From the NCBI GenBank assembly GCA_963677085.2, contig CAXXFH010000005.1:403732-467731 (forward strand): a stretch of 64,000 nucleotides of DNA. The letters are read 5' to 3'. Positions 26,838 through 36,098 of this stretch are shown here, in pieces. The stretch's first letter is position 1; every line of letters begins with the position of its first letter. Position numbers and translations under genes: made by a program. This DNA comes from G963677085 sp963677085. Lineage in GTDB: Bacteria; Planctomycetota; Planctomycetia; Pirellulales; Thermoguttaceae. The notes beneath the pieces are model-generated. The model was not told where the DNA came from. It searched no databases and saw only the letters and a list, made by a program, of their open reading frames with translations.

Positions 26838-27834
26838 GATCTCTGCGAAAACGGTCGATATCTTGCTGGTGTCCCATAACGATTACTGTACCGTCGGCCG
26901 GGATGCCGCTGTCGCCCGAGGGATTGAACTCTACATTTCCTCCAGGCGGACGTATTGCCACGATCAGCAGGCCATGCTTGCTGCGCATTTCAGAATCGCG
27001 AACCGTCTTGCCGGCAAGTGAAGAATTGGCCGGGATGACCAACTCGTCGATCTCGACCTCGGAAATCTGCCGGCCGGTAACCACCTCGATCAGTTCCACG
27101 GCCGAGGGCCGCGTGATCATGGCCGCCATCCGCAAGGCACCGGTTGCCGCCGGCAGGACCACGCGATCGGCTCCGGCTTGCATGAGCTTCTTTTCCGTCG
27201 TAGGATATTCGCCCCTGGCAATGATCTTCAAATCGGGGCTAAGGTTGCGCGCGGTCAACGAAATGAATACGTTGTCGGCGTCGCTCGGGAGCGTGGTTAC
27301 CAGGGTGGTTGCATGTTGGATGCCGGCGTGGTTCATCGCCGTCTCCTCGGTGGCGTTGTCGTTGACCGTTAAATACCCCTTGGCTTTGGCTTCGGCAATT
27401 CGGGCCGGGTCGTTTTCGACGATCACAAAGGGACGCCGCCGTCGGGCAAGCTGATCGGCAAGAATCTCGCCCATGCGACCGAAACCGCACACGATGGTAT
27501 GCCCTCGAAGCTGTTCGATTTTCTGGTCGAGCCGCAACATACCCAAGGCGCGGTTGATGTCACCCTCGGTCATCATTTGGATTAACCCTCCCAAGATGTA
27601 GAAGACGGCACTCACGCCAAAGACCATCACGAGGATGGTGTGGATCTTCAATGCCGGCGAGTCCGATAGGTCGTGGGCTTCTTCGAGCCCTACGGTCGAG
27701 AGAACCAGAACAACCTGGTACACCGAGTCGAGCAGTGTCCAGCCGGCCACCCAATACCCACATACAGACAGCACAAAGATCACCCCGAGCGCTGCCAAGC
27801 CAGTTCGAAAACGTTTAAGCGGCGAAGGGCTCAT
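26827..27834 (-). CDS. Two-helix channel-like protein with TrkA-N (RCK) and TrkA-C domains
   Basis: 335 residues. Two membrane helices (residues about 8-25 and 58-80) flank a pore-like loop, then a Rossmann RCK/TrkA-N domain with GHTIVCGFGRMGEILADQL (GxGxxG dinucleotide site) and VIVENDPARIAEAKAKG, and a TrkA-C-like domain (VIPANSSLAGKTV). This is the layout of MthK-like K+ channels, but the pore loop reads STVGLEEA instead of TVGYGD, so the second Gly of the filter is missing. It may be a non-canonical channel or a regulatory protein. ATG at 27834 overlaps the argJ stop as ATGA, so translation is probably coupled. Confidence 0.82.
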   Translation of the reverse strand: MSPSPLKRFRTGLAALGVIFVLSVCGYWVAGWTLLDSVYQVVLVLSTVGLEEAHDLSDSPALKIHTILVMVFGVSAVFYILGGLIQMMTEGDINRALGMLRLDQKIEQLRGHTIVCGFGRMGEILADQLARRRRPFVIVENDPARIAEAKAKGYLTVNDNATEETAMNHAGIQHATTLVTTLPSDADNVFISLTARNLSPDLKIIARGEYPTTEKKLMQAGADRVVLPAATGALRMAAMITRPSAVELIEVVTGRQISEVEIDELVIPANSSLAGKTVRDSEMRSKHGLLIVAIRPPGGNVEFNPSGDSGIPADGTVIVMGHQQDIDRFRRDHGV

Positions 27835-29024
27835 GTGTGGTAGTCGGCGTTTAGGCGAACGTATTCGGCGGTCAGGTCGGAGGTCCAAAACCGCGTGGCG
27901 ACCGCACCTTCGCCCAAGGCGAGTTCGATCACCGTTTCACGATTATCGCGAATGGCGGCCGACACCGTCTCCGCGTCGAACGCGACCGGCGCCCCTTTTT
28001 CGTAGAGCAAATGGCCGTTGATCTTCAGATTGACTTGAGCCGGATCGAAGGGCACGCCCGCGTAACCTGCAGCCGACACCACGCGGCCCCAGTTCGGGTC
28101 GGCTCCGTGCATGGCTGTTTTGACTAAGGCACTGTTGGCCACCGTTCGGGCGACCTGCCGGGCATCGTCGTCGTTGACACAGCCGGTAACGTGGATGGTC
28201 AACAGGTGGGTGGCGCCTTCGCCATCGTTGGGGATAGCTCGGGCAAGTTCTTCACACACTTCGACCAGCGCGCCGCGGAAGCTTGCCAAGGCATCGCCTT
28301 CCAGACGATCGCCCCCGGCAGCGCCGTTGGCCAGCAGCAACACGGCATCGCTCGTGCTTGTGTGGCCTTCGACACTGATGCAGTTGAACGTGTCGTCGAC
28401 GGCCAGCTTGAGTTCTTGCTGAGCAACCTCGGGAGCCAGGGCCGCGTCGGTCATGATGACCGCCAGCATGGTAGCCATGTTGGGCCCGATCATCGCCGCA
28501 CCCTTGGCCATGCCGGTGATCTGGATGTCGCGGCCGTCGACGCTCAGACGCCGTCCGGCCAGTTTCTCTGCGCTGTCAGTGGTCATCATCCCCCGAGCCG
28601 CCGACAATAGTGCCGGTTCATTGCGTCCCAACTTCACGGCAGCCGACATGACCCCCTGTTCGATCTTGTCCATAGGCAGAAATTCACCAATGATGCCCGT
28701 CGAAAGCACCAGGGCCTGATCCTCCTGGGCGCCACATGCGGCGGCTGCCAACGCGGCCATCTTGTGGGCGTCGTCCAGACCGCGTTGGCCGGTGCAAGCG
28801 TTGGCGTTGCCCGAGTTGACGACCACGGTGCGAATGCGATCGCTGGGCGTTCGACCGCGGTTCAGCGTAATCGGAGCCCCGCAGACAAGGTTCCGCGTAT
28901 ATACACCGGCAGCCGTTGCGTCGGTTTCCGACATCACCATCGTGAAGTCGAGTTTTTGCGGATTTTGCTTGATCCGGCAATGAACACCAGCAACAAGGAA
29001 TCCTTCGGGAACGGCGATCGACAT
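27831..29024 (-). CDS. argJ: Glutamate N-acetyltransferase/amino-acid acetyltransferase (ArgJ)
   Basis: About 397 residues, cytoplasmic, arginine biosynthesis: transfers the acetyl group from N-acetylornithine to glutamate (and may also use acetyl-CoA). The autoproteolysis site is visible in KGAAMIGPNMATML: cleavage falls between Ala and Thr, whose Thr becomes the nucleophile. VVVNSGNANACTG, STGIIGEFLPMDKI and HGADPNWGRV are further family signatures. The start at 29022-29024 (MSIAVPEG) has AGGA 11 nt upstream; another in-frame ATG at 29036 has no proper spacing. It follows argC across the minisatellite at 29059-29415, and its stop overlaps the channel gene start. Confidence 0.95.
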   Translation of the reverse strand: MSIAVPEGFLVAGVHCRIKQNPQKLDFTMVMSETDATAAGVYTRNLVCGAPITLNRGRTPSDRIRTVVVNSGNANACTGQRGLDDAHKMAALAAAACGAQEDQALVLSTGIIGEFLPMDKIEQGVMSAAVKLGRNEPALLSAARGMMTTDSAEKLAGRRLSVDGRDIQITGMAKGAAMIGPNMATMLAVIMTDAALAPEVAQQELKLAVDDTFNCISVEGHTSTSDAVLLLANGAAGGDRLEGDALASFRGALVEVCEELARAIPNDGEGATHLLTIHVTGCVNDDDARQVARTVANSALVKTAMHGADPNWGRVVSAAGYAGVPFDPAQVNLKINGHLLYEKGAPVAFDAETVSAAIRDNRETVIELALGEGAVATRFWTSDLTAEYVRLNADYHT

Positions 29025-29058
29025 GGTGGTGCACATCCTAGCGAGATTACTGGGCCAC

Positions 29059-29415
29059 GGTTTTAAGAGATAGTGGTTTTAAGAGATAGTGGTTTTAAGA
29101 GATAGTGGTTTTAAGAGATAGTGGTTTTAAGAGATAGTGGTTTTAAGAGATAGTGGTTTTAAGAGATAGTGGTTTTAAGAGATAGTGGTTTTAAGGGATA
29201 GTGGTTTTAAGGGATAGTGGTTTTAAGGGATAGTGGTTTTAAGGGATAGTGGTTTTAAGGGATAGTGGTTTTAAGGGATAGTGGTTTTAAGGGATAGTGG
29301 TTTTAAGGGATAGTGGTTTTACAGGGCAGTGGTTTTACAGGGCAGTGGTTTTACAGGGCAGTGGTTTTACAGGGCAGTGGTTTTACAGGGCAGTGGTTTT
29401 ACAGGGCAGTGGTTT
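29059..29415. repeat. Minisatellite: 22 tandem units of 16 bp in three blocks
   Basis: Exactly 22 full units (29059-29410) plus GGTTT. Units fall in three homogeneous blocks: 8 of GGTTTTAAGAGATAGT (29059-29186), 8 of GGTTTTAAGGGATAGT (29187-29314) and 6 of GGTTTTACAGGGCAGT (29315-29410). No spacers, so not a CRISPR array. It fills nearly all of the argC-argJ gap and runs into argC, whose last five codons and TAA come from the last unit. Confidence 0.97.
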
Positions 29416-30406
29416 CCGGATAACCGAACATAATGTTGAAATTCTGCACGGCCGCGCCCGATGCGCCTTTGATCAAGTTGTCGATGCAACTAATGGTAAT
29501 TACCTTGCCGCGCACGATCCGAGCCGTGATGTCGCAGAAATTCGTGTTCATCGAGTCTTTGGTCGCCGGCAAGTGATCGACCACGCGGACAAACGGTTCG
29601 TCAGCGTAGAATTCACGCAGCGCATTGAGCGCGTCTTCTTCGGTCAGCTCTCGGGTGGGTTGACTGTAGGTCGTGCTGAGAATACCGCGATCCATGGGAA
29701 CGAGGTGCGGCGTGAAAATCACCTCGACGCCCAATTTGCTCGCCCGACTGAGGATATCGCCGATTTCCGGCGTGTGGCGGTGACGGCCCACGTTGTAGGC
29801 CGAAATGCTTTCGTTGCATTCAGGATAATGCGTGGTCAACCGTAGCGTACGACCCGCTCCGGAAACGCCACTTTTCGAGTCGACAATGATTCCGTCGGGC
29901 TCGATCAAACCGTTCTTCAGCAACGGTGCCAGCGCCAAAATGGCCGACGTGGGATAACAGCCCGGGTTGGCCACCAGCGAGGCTTCGACGATCTGCTCGC
30001 GGAATAACTCGGGCAAGCCGTAGGGCACGTGGCCGAGTCGCTCGGGATCGGCGTGTTTCTGGTCGTACCATTGAGCAAACATTTCGGCGTTGCTCAATCG
30101 GTAATCGGCGCTGAAGTCGATCACCCGGGCACCCCCGTCGAGCAAAGAAGGCACCAACGAAGCGGTAACACCGTGCGGCAGACAGCTGAATATACATTCG
30201 GCCCGGGCTGCCACTTCGGCGGGGCTGAGGTTTTCCAGGCAAAGGTCCAAACGGCCGGTCAACGACGGATGGACCATCGCCACATGAGGTTGCCCCTCCT
30301 GGCGACTGGTTACCGCAATGATTTCGGCCTCGGGATGCCGCAGTAGAATCTTGATAAGTTCGAGGGCCGTATAGCCGGTGGCTCCAAGAATGGCGATTTT
30401 GGTCAT
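29399..30406 (-). CDS. argC: N-acetyl-gamma-glutamyl-phosphate reductase (ArgC)
   Basis: 335 residues, cytoplasmic. Reduces N-acetylglutamyl phosphate to the semialdehyde with NADPH in arginine biosynthesis. N-terminal Rossmann motif ILGATGYTALELIKIL (GxTGYxxxEL), VAMVHPSL, IDFSADYRL and the catalytic Cys in VANPGCYPTSAI. HxPEI (RHRHTPEI) carries the catalytic His region. Start ATG at 30404-30406 immediately precedes the Rossmann strand; upstream in-frame codons are not protein-like. The C-terminus ETTAL and the stop codon are formed by the minisatellite at 29059-29415. With argJ it makes an argC-argJ pair. Confidence 0.96.
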   Translation of the reverse strand: MTKIAILGATGYTALELIKILLRHPEAEIIAVTSRQEGQPHVAMVHPSLTGRLDLCLENLSPAEVAARAECIFSCLPHGVTASLVPSLLDGGARVIDFSADYRLSNAEMFAQWYDQKHADPERLGHVPYGLPELFREQIVEASLVANPGCYPTSAILALAPLLKNGLIEPDGIIVDSKSGVSGAGRTLRLTTHYPECNESISAYNVGRHRHTPEIGDILSRASKLGVEVIFTPHLVPMDRGILSTTYSQPTRELTEEDALNALREFYADEPFVRVVDHLPATKDSMNTNFCDITARIVRGKVITISCIDNLIKGASGAAVQNFNIMFGYPETTAL

Positions 30407-30924
30407 GACACGATCACATGCAACTTGAGACTCAGAGAGACGAAACGCCTTAGTATACAAGGGGGGCAACCGTGCCGCCAAGGGGCCGCCACGCAAGACA
30501 CCCGGCTTGCTGGGCCTCGTGGACAGCACAGAACCAGCAGCTCGCAACCGGCCGCGGCTCCCGCTGGCGGGTGACCGAAGCCGTTTTTGGCAATCTGCCT
30601 GCTTCACCTCGACTGTAGTTAGAACAGATTACCGGTTAGAGCAGATTCCGCGGGCGGGGTTCGCGATGACATCATTGTTGCCATACTAAACAGCCAACGA
30701 CGCAGTGGCGACACGCCCCATGCGGGGGATGTCCTGCGATTTTGGAGCGTCTAGGGAGAGGCGAAACACGCCACAAAAACGTCGTTTCTTGTCGATTTCC
30801 TATTGGGGTTCTGTAGATTGGCTTCTCACGTGCCGCCTGGCGAGATATACTGCCCAATTGTGACTTCTTTGGTGTTTGCCATGTCAGCAATTCTGCCGGC
30901 GACCGATCGCGGAGACGTTTGTTA
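30407..30924. other. Divergent promoter region, no gene seen
   Basis: About 520 bp between argC (minus) and the dehydrogenase gene (plus). It should hold two promoters. No convincing reading frame, RNA or strong hairpin seen. Confidence 0.45.
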
Positions 30925-31959
30925 ATGCCCGAAACCCTTCTAGTCACACATTCTGAGTATCAGAAGGCAAAAAACGTTTTCGAACAGGCGGACGGCCTTT
31001 GTGTGCTGCCGGTGGCCGGCGAGGAATCCGTTTTGGCGTCCGCGATTCGCCGACACCGTTGCCGTGCGGTGATCGTTGGCGTAACACCCTACGTGGGGCC
31101 GCTCTACGAGTCGTTGGCGAGCGTGGCCGGTCGGCAAGGGGCCATCATTGCGCGCTTCGGGGTGGGGCACGACGGAATCGACAAGACCCTCGCCGCCGAG
31201 GGCAACATCACCGTGACCAATACGCCTGGTGTCCTCGACCAGAGCGTAGCGGAACACACGCTCTGGCTGCTCGGCAATCTCGCCAAACGCGTGTCAGTCG
31301 CCCAGCAGCGGCTTTTCGATGGCAATTTCTGTTCGCCGGCGGGCATGGAAGTGACAGGAAAGACACTGGGGATCGTAGGATTCGGCGCCATCGGGCGTCG
31401 CGTAGCGGCCATGGCCCATTTCGGCTTCGCAATGAAAGTTCTTGGCGCCGGCCGTGAGGACGTGAAACAACTACAATGTCGTATGGGTAAGTCGTTGGAA
31501 ACCATCAAAGCCGAGTACGGGCTGGCGGAATACACGTGCGATGTCGATCAAGTGTTTCGCCGGGCCGATGTGGTCTCGCTCCACTTGGCGGCCAACGCCG
31601 AAACCCAGGACTTTGTCGATCGACAGCGTCTCGGCATGATGAAACCCGGAGCGCTGCTGATCAATACGGCCCGGGGATCGGTCGTCGACGAGGATGCCTT
31701 GTTCGATGCCCTGGCGACGCGACAGATTGCCGGGGCCGCTCTCGACGTTTTCCAACGCGAACCTTATGTGCCCCTATCGGCCGACAAGGATCTGCGTACC
31801 TTACCCAGTGTGGTACTCACGCCGCATATCGGCTCAAACACCAAAGAGGCCAACCGTCGCACGGCGGAAGCGGCTCTGGGAAACGTGAAACGTTTTTTCG
31901 CCGGCGCCCACAATCAACTGGATTGTGTGCAACCCGATGAGATCGCCTTTCCTGGCTGA
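30925..31959 (+). CDS. D-2-hydroxyacid dehydrogenase (phosphoglycerate dehydrogenase-like)
   Basis: 344 residues, cytoplasmic, NAD(P)-dependent. The NAD Rossmann motif is visible (LGIVGFGAIGRRVAAMA), and the catalytic triad of the family is intact: Arg in NTARGSVVDEDAL, Glu in FQREPYVP and His in TPHIGSNT. The length suits the short type without an ACT domain; it oxidises a D-2-hydroxy acid, and serine biosynthesis cannot be separated from other roles by sequence alone. ATG at 30925 with GGAG 10 nt upstream; an in-frame TTG sits two codons earlier. Divergent from argC. Confidence 0.9.
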   Translation: MPETLLVTHSEYQKAKNVFEQADGLCVLPVAGEESVLASAIRRHRCRAVIVGVTPYVGPLYESLASVAGRQGAIIARFGVGHDGIDKTLAAEGNITVTNTPGVLDQSVAEHTLWLLGNLAKRVSVAQQRLFDGNFCSPAGMEVTGKTLGIVGFGAIGRRVAAMAHFGFAMKVLGAGREDVKQLQCRMGKSLETIKAEYGLAEYTCDVDQVFRRADVVSLHLAANAETQDFVDRQRLGMMKPGALLINTARGSVVDEDALFDALATRQIAGAALDVFQREPYVPLSADKDLRTLPSVVLTPHIGSNTKEANRRTAEAALGNVKRFFAGAHNQLDCVQPDEIAFPG

Positions 31960-32119
31960 CGCTTTGTCCGGCGTGCCTTCCCAAAACTCCATCCGGCAAC
32001 TGAACCGGTCGCCCGAACGCACATCGACTGGAATGTTGGCCGATAAAACGCCCAGGAAGAAACGCAAACCCCGCGGCATAAACTGCGCCGCCCCGTGTCC
32101 ATAACTGAATATGCAAACA

Positions 32120-33622
32120 TCAATAAGTCGGATGGACCAAGAGGAAGTAGCTTAATAGAACCAGGGCCATGAGGTACATCAGCCACTTCACATCGCGATG
32201 CTGGCCCGCACCGAGCTTGATCACCGGATACGCGATGAACCCCAGTGCCAGGCCATCGGCGATGGAGTAAGTCAGCGGAATGCCAAGGATGATCAGGAAG
32301 GTGGGCATGGCCTCGGCGTAGTTGCTCCACTCGATTTTGGTCACATTACGCATCATCATGGAACCCACCACAACCAGCGCCGCCGCCGTGATCGGCGGGT
32401 AGCTGCCGATCATTACGATGACGGGGCTGAAGAACAGGGCCACCAAAAACAGCACGGCCACAACCACGGCTGTCAACCCGGTACGTCCTCCCTGTTCGAC
32501 ACCGGCGGCGCTCTCGATGAAGCTGGTTACCGTGCTGGTCCCCATGCCGGCGCCAACTACGGTGCCCACCGCATCCGACGTCAGCGCGCGTCCGGCCCTG
32601 GGCAAGCGGTTGCCTTTCATGAAACCTGCCTGCTCGCTCACGCCGATCAAGGTACCCAGCGTGTCGAACAGATCCATGAAGAGAAAGATCAAGATAAACG
32701 GCACCATTGGCCAGGAGAGTGCTCGAACGAGATCCATCTTCAGAAACGTGGGGGCCATTGAGGGCGGCAAGCTGATGGGCCGGACCACCGTTTGCCATAG
32801 ATTCGTTTGAAACTCCGAAGGCGTCATCGGTTGTGCCGCGTCGGCCGGGGCGCCGCTGTGCATGAACCGCGTCATGAGGGCCGAATCCGTCACCACCTTA
32901 CTGTCGGAAATCGCCGCCGGCATGGTCGGCAAAACCAAACGCAGCACCATGCTCAGCAAGGTCGCTGCCAAGATCCCCCAGACAATCGCTCCCCGCACAC
33001 GCCGGGCGTGCAGCGAGGCCGTGATCAGTAGTGCGAAGCCAAAAACGATCACGTCGGGCGATGCGAAACGCGGATTGAGTTTCACACACGTCGCCGCGTC
33101 GGCCTCGACCAGTCCCACGCTCTTCAGGCCGATAAACGCGATGAACAACCCAATGCCGATGGCAATGCCGTTGCGCATGCTCGGGCTGATCGCTTCGAGC
33201 ATGCGTTCGCGAACGCCAAGTACCGAGAGAACCAAGAACATCACGCCGGCGACGAATACCACTCCAAGAGCGATTTGCCAGGGCGTTGTCTGTCCGGCAC
33301 CGATGGCGGCGGGAAATGCCGTAGCCGCGGCCGGCAACACGGAGAATACGAAGATGAAATTCTCGCCCATGCCGGGGGCCTGAGCAATCGGATAGCGGGC
33401 GTAGAGGCCCATAATTAGGGTGGCTACGGCCGCCGCCAGGCAGGTGGCTGTCGTAACGGCCCCAAAATCCATGCCGGTCGACTTCCCGAACATACTTCCC
33501 GAAAGCACGGCCGGCTGAACGACGATAATGTAGGCCATCGTCAGAAAGGTCGTCACGCCGGCCAATACCTCGGTCGAGACGCTACTTTGGTGTTCCGAAA
33601 GGCGAAAGAACCGATCCAACAT
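32120..33622 (-). CDS. Purine (guanine/hypoxanthine) permease, AzgA type of NCS2
   Basis: 500 residues, about 12-14 membrane helices. VLAGVTTFLTMAYIIVVQPAVLS, ARYPIAQAPGMGENFIFVF and GLFIAFIGLKSVGLV are typical of the AzgA/PbuG-like nucleobase:H+ symporters. GTLIGVSEQAGFMKG and SPVIVMIGSYPPITAAALVVVG are late signature segments, and the IESAAGVEQGGRTGL stretch matches the ESxxGxxxGGRTG motif. Start ATG at 33620-33622 has GGAGGAG upstream. The protein is probably used for purine uptake; no neighbours point to a pathway. Confidence 0.92.
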   Translation of the reverse strand: MLDRFFRLSEHQSSVSTEVLAGVTTFLTMAYIIVVQPAVLSGSMFGKSTGMDFGAVTTATCLAAAVATLIMGLYARYPIAQAPGMGENFIFVFSVLPAAATAFPAAIGAGQTTPWQIALGVVFVAGVMFLVLSVLGVRERMLEAISPSMRNGIAIGIGLFIAFIGLKSVGLVEADAATCVKLNPRFASPDVIVFGFALLITASLHARRVRGAIVWGILAATLLSMVLRLVLPTMPAAISDSKVVTDSALMTRFMHSGAPADAAQPMTPSEFQTNLWQTVVRPISLPPSMAPTFLKMDLVRALSWPMVPFILIFLFMDLFDTLGTLIGVSEQAGFMKGNRLPRAGRALTSDAVGTVVGAGMGTSTVTSFIESAAGVEQGGRTGLTAVVVAVLFLVALFFSPVIVMIGSYPPITAAALVVVGSMMMRNVTKIEWSNYAEAMPTFLIILGIPLTYSIADGLALGFIAYPVIKLGAGQHRDVKWLMYLMALVLLSYFLLVHPTY

Positions 33623-33982
33623 GGGGGAATCTCCTCCGACAATATGAACCTCTGTCGCGGCGAAACCGTATTGACTTCAGTGGCCCGTGCGATGACAGTG
33701 TGCGCCGAAACTCGCATAAACGCACCCCCCACCGCCTTGAAGGGGCAGTATACCATGCATCGACGAACTTGCCGCGGGGTGTTGAGTCGATAGAATCCTA
33801 CTGACGGTTGCATAGCCAATGAATGGAAGGTGCCCAACGGAAGCTTGGATTTCCAGGCTTTCGGTTTTGTGGGCGATTATCTTCCATGCAGGTATCGATA
33901 AGTGTACGTGGGCCTTTGCGTGGGCGAGATACTTCTTCACGCATCGTTGCCCGGCCTGCGATAACCACCATCCCGAGATCCA
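33623..33982. other. Intergenic region with dispersed-repeat copy
   Basis: About 360 bp upstream of two divergent genes; its right part is the repeat copy at 33803-33900. Apart from that repeat I see no gene. Confidence 0.5.
33803..33900 (-). repeat. Dispersed ~100-bp repeat, copy A
   Basis: On the minus strand it reads AAAACCGAAAGCCTGGAAAT then TTCATTGGCTATGCA, closely matching copies at 37533-37633, 52770-52862 and 63098-63210. All four lie in intergenic or gene-edge positions. Confidence 0.8.
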
Positions 33983-34963
33983 ATGAGTTCGTATCCGCTT
34001 GCCAATTCGACCGATTTCGACCAACCACACCCGGACGCTGTCGACGTCGTACTCGCAGAAGTTGTACCCGAGCAACGAATACCACAGTCGCGACCACGGC
34101 GCCGGAAGATCTGGCTGCCCGTGGGCCTCTTTGCTGCTACCTGTGTAACGACACTGGCTGCCGGGGCATTTGGAGGAGCGGAAGGCCTTCTGTATGTGTT
34201 AATGCACGGTATTGAGGGCTCTTGGCTCGAGTTTCTACGTGAGGCAACCGTCAACGGGCTGAAGTATGCCCTGCCGGTAATGACGATTCTGTTCTGTCAC
34301 GAGATGGGCCACTTCCTGCAAGCGTGGCGCTACGGTGTGCGAGCCAGCTTGCCGTTTTTCATTCCCATGCCGATTGGCCCCCTGGGGACCATGGGTGCCG
34401 TAATCGCCATGGACCCGCGGCAGGGCGATCGCAAAGCGCTGTTCGATATCGGTATCAGCGGGCCGCTGGCGGGGTTGGTTCCCACGTTGATTTTCTGTGT
34501 TGTCGGGCTGTCGTGGTCAGAGATCGTGCCAGGGCGCGACGTATTTGGCGATCCGATTCTTTTCCGGGCAATTGCCGAATGGCTTAAGGGCCCCATCCCG
34601 CCGGGCCATGTGATTCATGTCCATCCGATGGCGTTTGCCGGTTGGGTCGGCTTGCTGATTACGGCATTGAACCTAATGCCCATCGGCCAACTCGACGGCG
34701 GACACATCCTCTACGGCCTGTTGCGCAAAAAGGCCCACGTTGTCGCGTCGCTGATGCTCTTCGGTGCCGTGGCGGCCGTCGTTGGCTTTCAGTTGTGGAA
34801 CTGGACGCTGATGATTTTTCTGCTGTTCCTCATCGGCCCGATCCACCCGCCGACGGTCAACGACGACGTGCCGCTGGGCTTCGGGCGCTACGTGCTCGGC
34901 TGGCTCACACTGGCCTTTATTCCGATCGGGTTCACACCCACGCCGTTTCTGTTCGGCAACTAG
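33983..34963 (+). CDS. M50 (site-2) family intramembrane metalloprotease
   Basis: 326 residues. Zinc site HEMGH (FCHEMGHFLQAW) and the downstream NLMPIGQLDGGH (NPxxxLDG form) motif are both present, as is GISGPLAGLVPT. Five or more membrane helices. Near the zinc site RASLPFFIPMPIGPLGTMGAVI is typical of the YUP8/planctomycete M50 branch. It probably cleaves transmembrane segments in signalling or maturation. Start 33983 is an ATG with a weak GAGA-like site. It is followed directly by a palindromic repeat that may act as terminator. Confidence 0.92.
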   Translation: MSSYPLANSTDFDQPHPDAVDVVLAEVVPEQRIPQSRPRRRKIWLPVGLFAATCVTTLAAGAFGGAEGLLYVLMHGIEGSWLEFLREATVNGLKYALPVMTILFCHEMGHFLQAWRYGVRASLPFFIPMPIGPLGTMGAVIAMDPRQGDRKALFDIGISGPLAGLVPTLIFCVVGLSWSEIVPGRDVFGDPILFRAIAEWLKGPIPPGHVIHVHPMAFAGWVGLLITALNLMPIGQLDGGHILYGLLRKKAHVVASLMLFGAVAAVVGFQLWNWTLMIFLLFLIGPIHPPTVNDDVPLGFGRYVLGWLTLAFIPIGFTPTPFLFGN

Positions 34964-34965
34964 CG

Positions 34966-35067
34966 CTTTGTCAATGGGGTGCCATGCCCACGCTTGCGTG
35001 GACATGTTCCTCGGGATTTCAGCATGGCCACGCATGTGTGGGCATGGCACCCACCCCGTTAGGTTTA
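34966..35067. repeat. Palindromic dispersed repeat, copy 1
   Basis: Starts with GCGCTTTGTCAA just after the M50 stop. Two inverted arms, GGGTGCCATGCCCACGC... and ...GTGGGCATGGCACCC, flank a middle TTCCTCGGGATTTCAGC. The same element occurs at 37641-37745 in the opposite orientation. It could fold into a strong hairpin and may serve as a terminator. Confidence 0.85.
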
Positions 35068-35213
35068 CCAGAGCACCAACCGTGGTGTGATGGCGTGCCA
35101 AACGTGACTTGTGCTGGCTGGCGTGTTACTATGGGACGATGTGCATCAGAAGCTGGGCTGTCGAGCTTCTTTCGAAGTGCAGCCGGTACAACCGTGGATG
35201 GGAGAAACAGAAC

Positions 35214-36023
35214 ATGAAAAAGCGAGCATCGTCCTGGATTTGGGTATTGAGTGTTGCCGTGGCGGTAGCGGGTATTGCGACAGTTCGTGTTGCGGCGGCC
35301 GACGAAGACCAAGGTTTTGCAGCTCAGAAGTACGTAGGCAACAACGGCGAAGAGTTGCTCTATCGTTTCCACAAACCGGCCGAGTTCGATCCCAACGCTG
35401 GGCCATATCCGGTGTTGATCTTCCTGCACGGCGCTGGCGAACGCGGAAACGACAATACGGCCCAACTGAAGCACGGCAAAGACTTTTTGCTGAAAGCTGC
35501 CAATGAACAGCAATGTTTCGTGATCGCGCCGCAGTGTCCCCGAAGTAAACGCTGGGCGGAAGTCAACTGGTTTGCCCCTACGCACAAAATGCCCGAACAG
35601 CCGTCGGATCCGATGGGTCTGCTGCTCGAACTACTCGCAAAGATGCAAAAGCAGTATCCGCTCGATACGCAACGGTTCTACGTGATGGGCCTTTCAATGG
35701 GCGGCTACGGCACGTGGGACTTGCTGCAACGCTGCCCAGGCAAGTTTGCCGCGGCGGTTCCGATTTGCGGCGGTGGCGATGAAACGGGGGCTTCAGAGGT
35801 CGTCAAAACGCCCGTCTGGGCATTCCACGGCGACAAAGACGGCGCCGTGCCCGTGGCTCGCAGTCGCAACATGATCAAGGCGCTGAAGGCGGCCGGTGGC
35901 GAGCCCAAATACACCGAATATGCGGGGGGCGGCCACAACGTTTGGGACCGGGTATTCAACGACCCCGAAGTCGGAAACTGGCTGTTTAGCCAGAAGCGGC
36001 CCACTGAAACGAAGACCGAGTAA
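35214..36023 (+). CDS. Secreted alpha/beta-hydrolase (esterase, phospholipase/carboxylesterase-like)
   Basis: 269 residues. Signal peptide WVLSVAVAVAGIATVRVAAA. The fold is typical alpha/beta hydrolase: LIFLHGAGERG (oxyanion region), nucleophile Ser in GLSMGGYGTW, Asp in FHGDKDGAVPV and His in GGGHNVWDRV. The layout matches the esterase/feruloyl-esterase-like proteins of environmental bacteria. ATG at 35214 follows a GGGAG with 9-nt spacing. It probably removes ester groups from external polymers. It converges on the SnoaL-like gene, 75 nt between stops. Confidence 0.9.
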   Translation: MKKRASSWIWVLSVAVAVAGIATVRVAAADEDQGFAAQKYVGNNGEELLYRFHKPAEFDPNAGPYPVLIFLHGAGERGNDNTAQLKHGKDFLLKAANEQQCFVIAPQCPRSKRWAEVNWFAPTHKMPEQPSDPMGLLLELLAKMQKQYPLDTQRFYVMGLSMGGYGTWDLLQRCPGKFAAAVPICGGGDETGASEVVKTPVWAFHGDKDGAVPVARSRNMIKALKAAGGEPKYTEYAGGGHNVWDRVFNDPEVGNWLFSQKRPTETKTE

Positions 36024-36098
36024 CGCTTGGCCCGCCGGCCGATATGTAGCCGAGTGTTCAGCGGCGCTGCCCAAATGGTACCGGCAGCTTGCTCGAGC

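Noticed and set aside
29059..29415. CRISPR array
   Set aside because: Units are 16 bp, head to tail, without spacers, and no cas genes are near.
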